NCBI RefSeq assembly: GCF_026262505.1
Contig: NC_067204.1
Location: 23,715,300 to 23,779,299, forward strand
Direction: 5' to 3'
DNA length: 64,000 nt
Source: Trichomonas vaginalis G3
Taxonomy: Eukaryota > Parabasalia > Trichomonadida > Trichomonadidae
Position 1 is the first letter of the stretch. The number at the start of each line of letters is the position of its first letter. The translations under genes and the position numbers were made by a program. The notes under the pieces were generated by a model that was given only the letters and a program-made list of their open reading frames with translations, searched no databases and was not told where the DNA came from. Positions 63,202 through 64,000 of the stretch are shown one piece after another.

Positions 63202-63259
63202 GTTCTTACAATAAAAATAAAAAATATTTTTTTAAAAAAACTAACTTTTTTTATTTCAG

Positions 63260-63560
63260 CACAAAATTCATGAAAATTCAACGGGTGAAAAAACAGGTGA
63301 AAAAAGAGGTGAAATCTCACCTCTTCACCTAAAATATATTTTTGCCGAGTTCAGCAACAAATTCAAGAGTTTTGTGTGTTTTCTACGGTGGAGCCAAAAA
63401 TGGCTCGACCTCAAAACAAGCATTTTGTGAAGAATATACCAACCCGCGGAATTCCGGCGGTTGCTTTTTTTACAAAATTCAACGGGTGAAAAAACAGGTG
63501 AAAAAAGAGGTGAAATCTCACCTCTTCACCTAAAATATATTTTTGCCGAATTCAATAAAA
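63260..63560 (-). repeat. Two inverted AGGTGA palindrome units
   Basis: Palindromes at about 63285-63335 and 63485-63535 are oriented opposite to those at 62055 and 62231, so the 304-residue gene is bracketed by inverted copies. Both carry the CAACGGGTGAAAAAACAGG flank. Confidence 0.88.
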
Positions 63561-64000
63561 ATAAATGGTTCATTTACTCACAATATTTTTGTACAAAACG
63601 ACCCCAAACTTTTAACTTCTTTTCTGCAGCTTCTAATGCTATCTTAGCGAGTTCATATTCTCTAAATTCTCTCTTTAAATCTTCTGTTCCCATTGGTCTA
63701 GTTCGTATGGAGAATCTCTATAACCAGAACATATCTCACGTTCATGTTCTATTTGTTTTTCATGCATTTTTCTAACTTCTTCTTCGAACAAAGGTTTTGC
63801 ATTCTCTACTGTATCTTCAAGTTCTTCTTCATCTAATTTCTCATGAACTTTCTTGTCTATGGAGTCCAGAATTTTCCAACTGCTATACAATATTTTGGAG
63901 AAGCCCACATTGCTATATAGTTTACAAGTCTTGGGTCTACATACGTTCCTCTAACCTGTTTGATTTCATCCGGAATTCCTGCATGAATTTTATATAAAAA
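63560..64000 (-). pseudogene. Third KilA-N gene, running off the window, broken
   Basis: The signature GTYVDPRLVNYIAMWASPKY is visible near 63900-63960 on the minus strand. A charged tail (DSIDKKVHEKLDEEELEDTV) follows towards 63570. It is the third KilA-N family gene in 4 kb; the start lies beyond the window. It has at least one break. Confidence 0.65.

Larger units (their letters stand above)
48931..64000. mobile_element. Second virus-like element (Polinton-like/virophage type), incomplete in window, broken
   Basis: The left border is approximate. The element starts with arrays of 25-bp repeats and AGGTGA palindromes. It then carries a structural cluster (capsid region, SCCG-motif protein, minor-capsid-like protein), an SF3-type helicase, a packaging ATPase and several KilA-N family genes. 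No polymerase B or integrase is seen up to the window end, so it is either a helicase-based Polinton-like virus or the visible half of a larger element. Capsid, SCCG and minor-capsid-like proteins are homologous to those of the Polinton at 24498-42796. It has about ten breaks in the visible part, and the right end lies beyond the window. Confidence 0.75.

Overview
The window looks like a chromosome piece of a trichomonad (Trichomonas or a close relative). Four observations support this. Protein genes are intronless and separated by short AT-rich spacers. The metacaspase genes have a TCA-type initiator about a dozen bases before the ATG. There is a DUF3447/ankyrin gene of the type expanded in Trichomonas. 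Finally, the window is loaded with mobile DNA, including a Polinton (Maverick), a second virus-like element rich in KilA-N genes, Mutator-like elements and MITEs. The species call is an inference from family knowledge; no search was possible.

Host part 1 (1-15.9 kb). In order: an SMP-domain lipid-transfer-like protein (-), a metacaspase (+), a Nop53-like ribosome-biogenesis factor (+), a second identical metacaspase (-), and a very long spatacsin-like gene (-). The metacaspases lie in two nearly identical 2.2-kb inverted arms (2170-4363 and 5390-7583) that flank the Nop53-like gene. The spatacsin-like gene appears to start 113 bases upstream of its long frame, in another frame.

Ankyrin/minisatellite region (15.1-43.2 kb). 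A DUF3447/ankyrin gene runs straight into a T-rich 37-bp minisatellite. The minisatellite contains at least 11 almost identical copies of a single ankyrin repeat, each opening into the minisatellite at the same point. Three large insertions sit in this array: two Mutator-like elements with 10-bp target duplications (20713-22237 and 23301-24255, both carrying a related small passenger frame) and an 18.3-kb Polinton (24498-42796, 6-bp duplication TTTCAT). The Polinton carries, inside its left terminal repeat, a 1.25-kb element with a 423-bp-arm palindrome.

Polinton. It has ~0.3-kb terminal inverted repeats, a degraded protein-primed DNA polymerase and a degraded integrase reading from the left. 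Reading from the right are a capsid/packaging set (major capsid, ATPase, minor-capsid-like proteins) and a phage-tail-like fibre region. Between the two halves sit a tRNA-like sequence and several tiny lysine-rich genes. It is a fossil with many breaks, although several genes remain open.

Host part 2 (43.2-48.9 kb). A gamma-adaptin (AP-1) gene and a coiled-coil protein gene, both on the minus strand, with copies of a ~125-bp MITE in the spacers.

Second virus-like element (about 48.9 kb to beyond the window end). It begins with inverted arrays of 25-bp repeats and AGGTGA palindromes. It continues with a structural/packaging set homologous to that of the Polinton, an SF3-type helicase and several KilA-N family genes. 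No polymerase B or integrase is visible in the window. It resembles a Polinton-like virus or virophage-type integrant and is also partly broken. Both elements share a T-rich promoter box with TAAGAA/ATAA just before the ATG, and the AGGTGA palindrome family.
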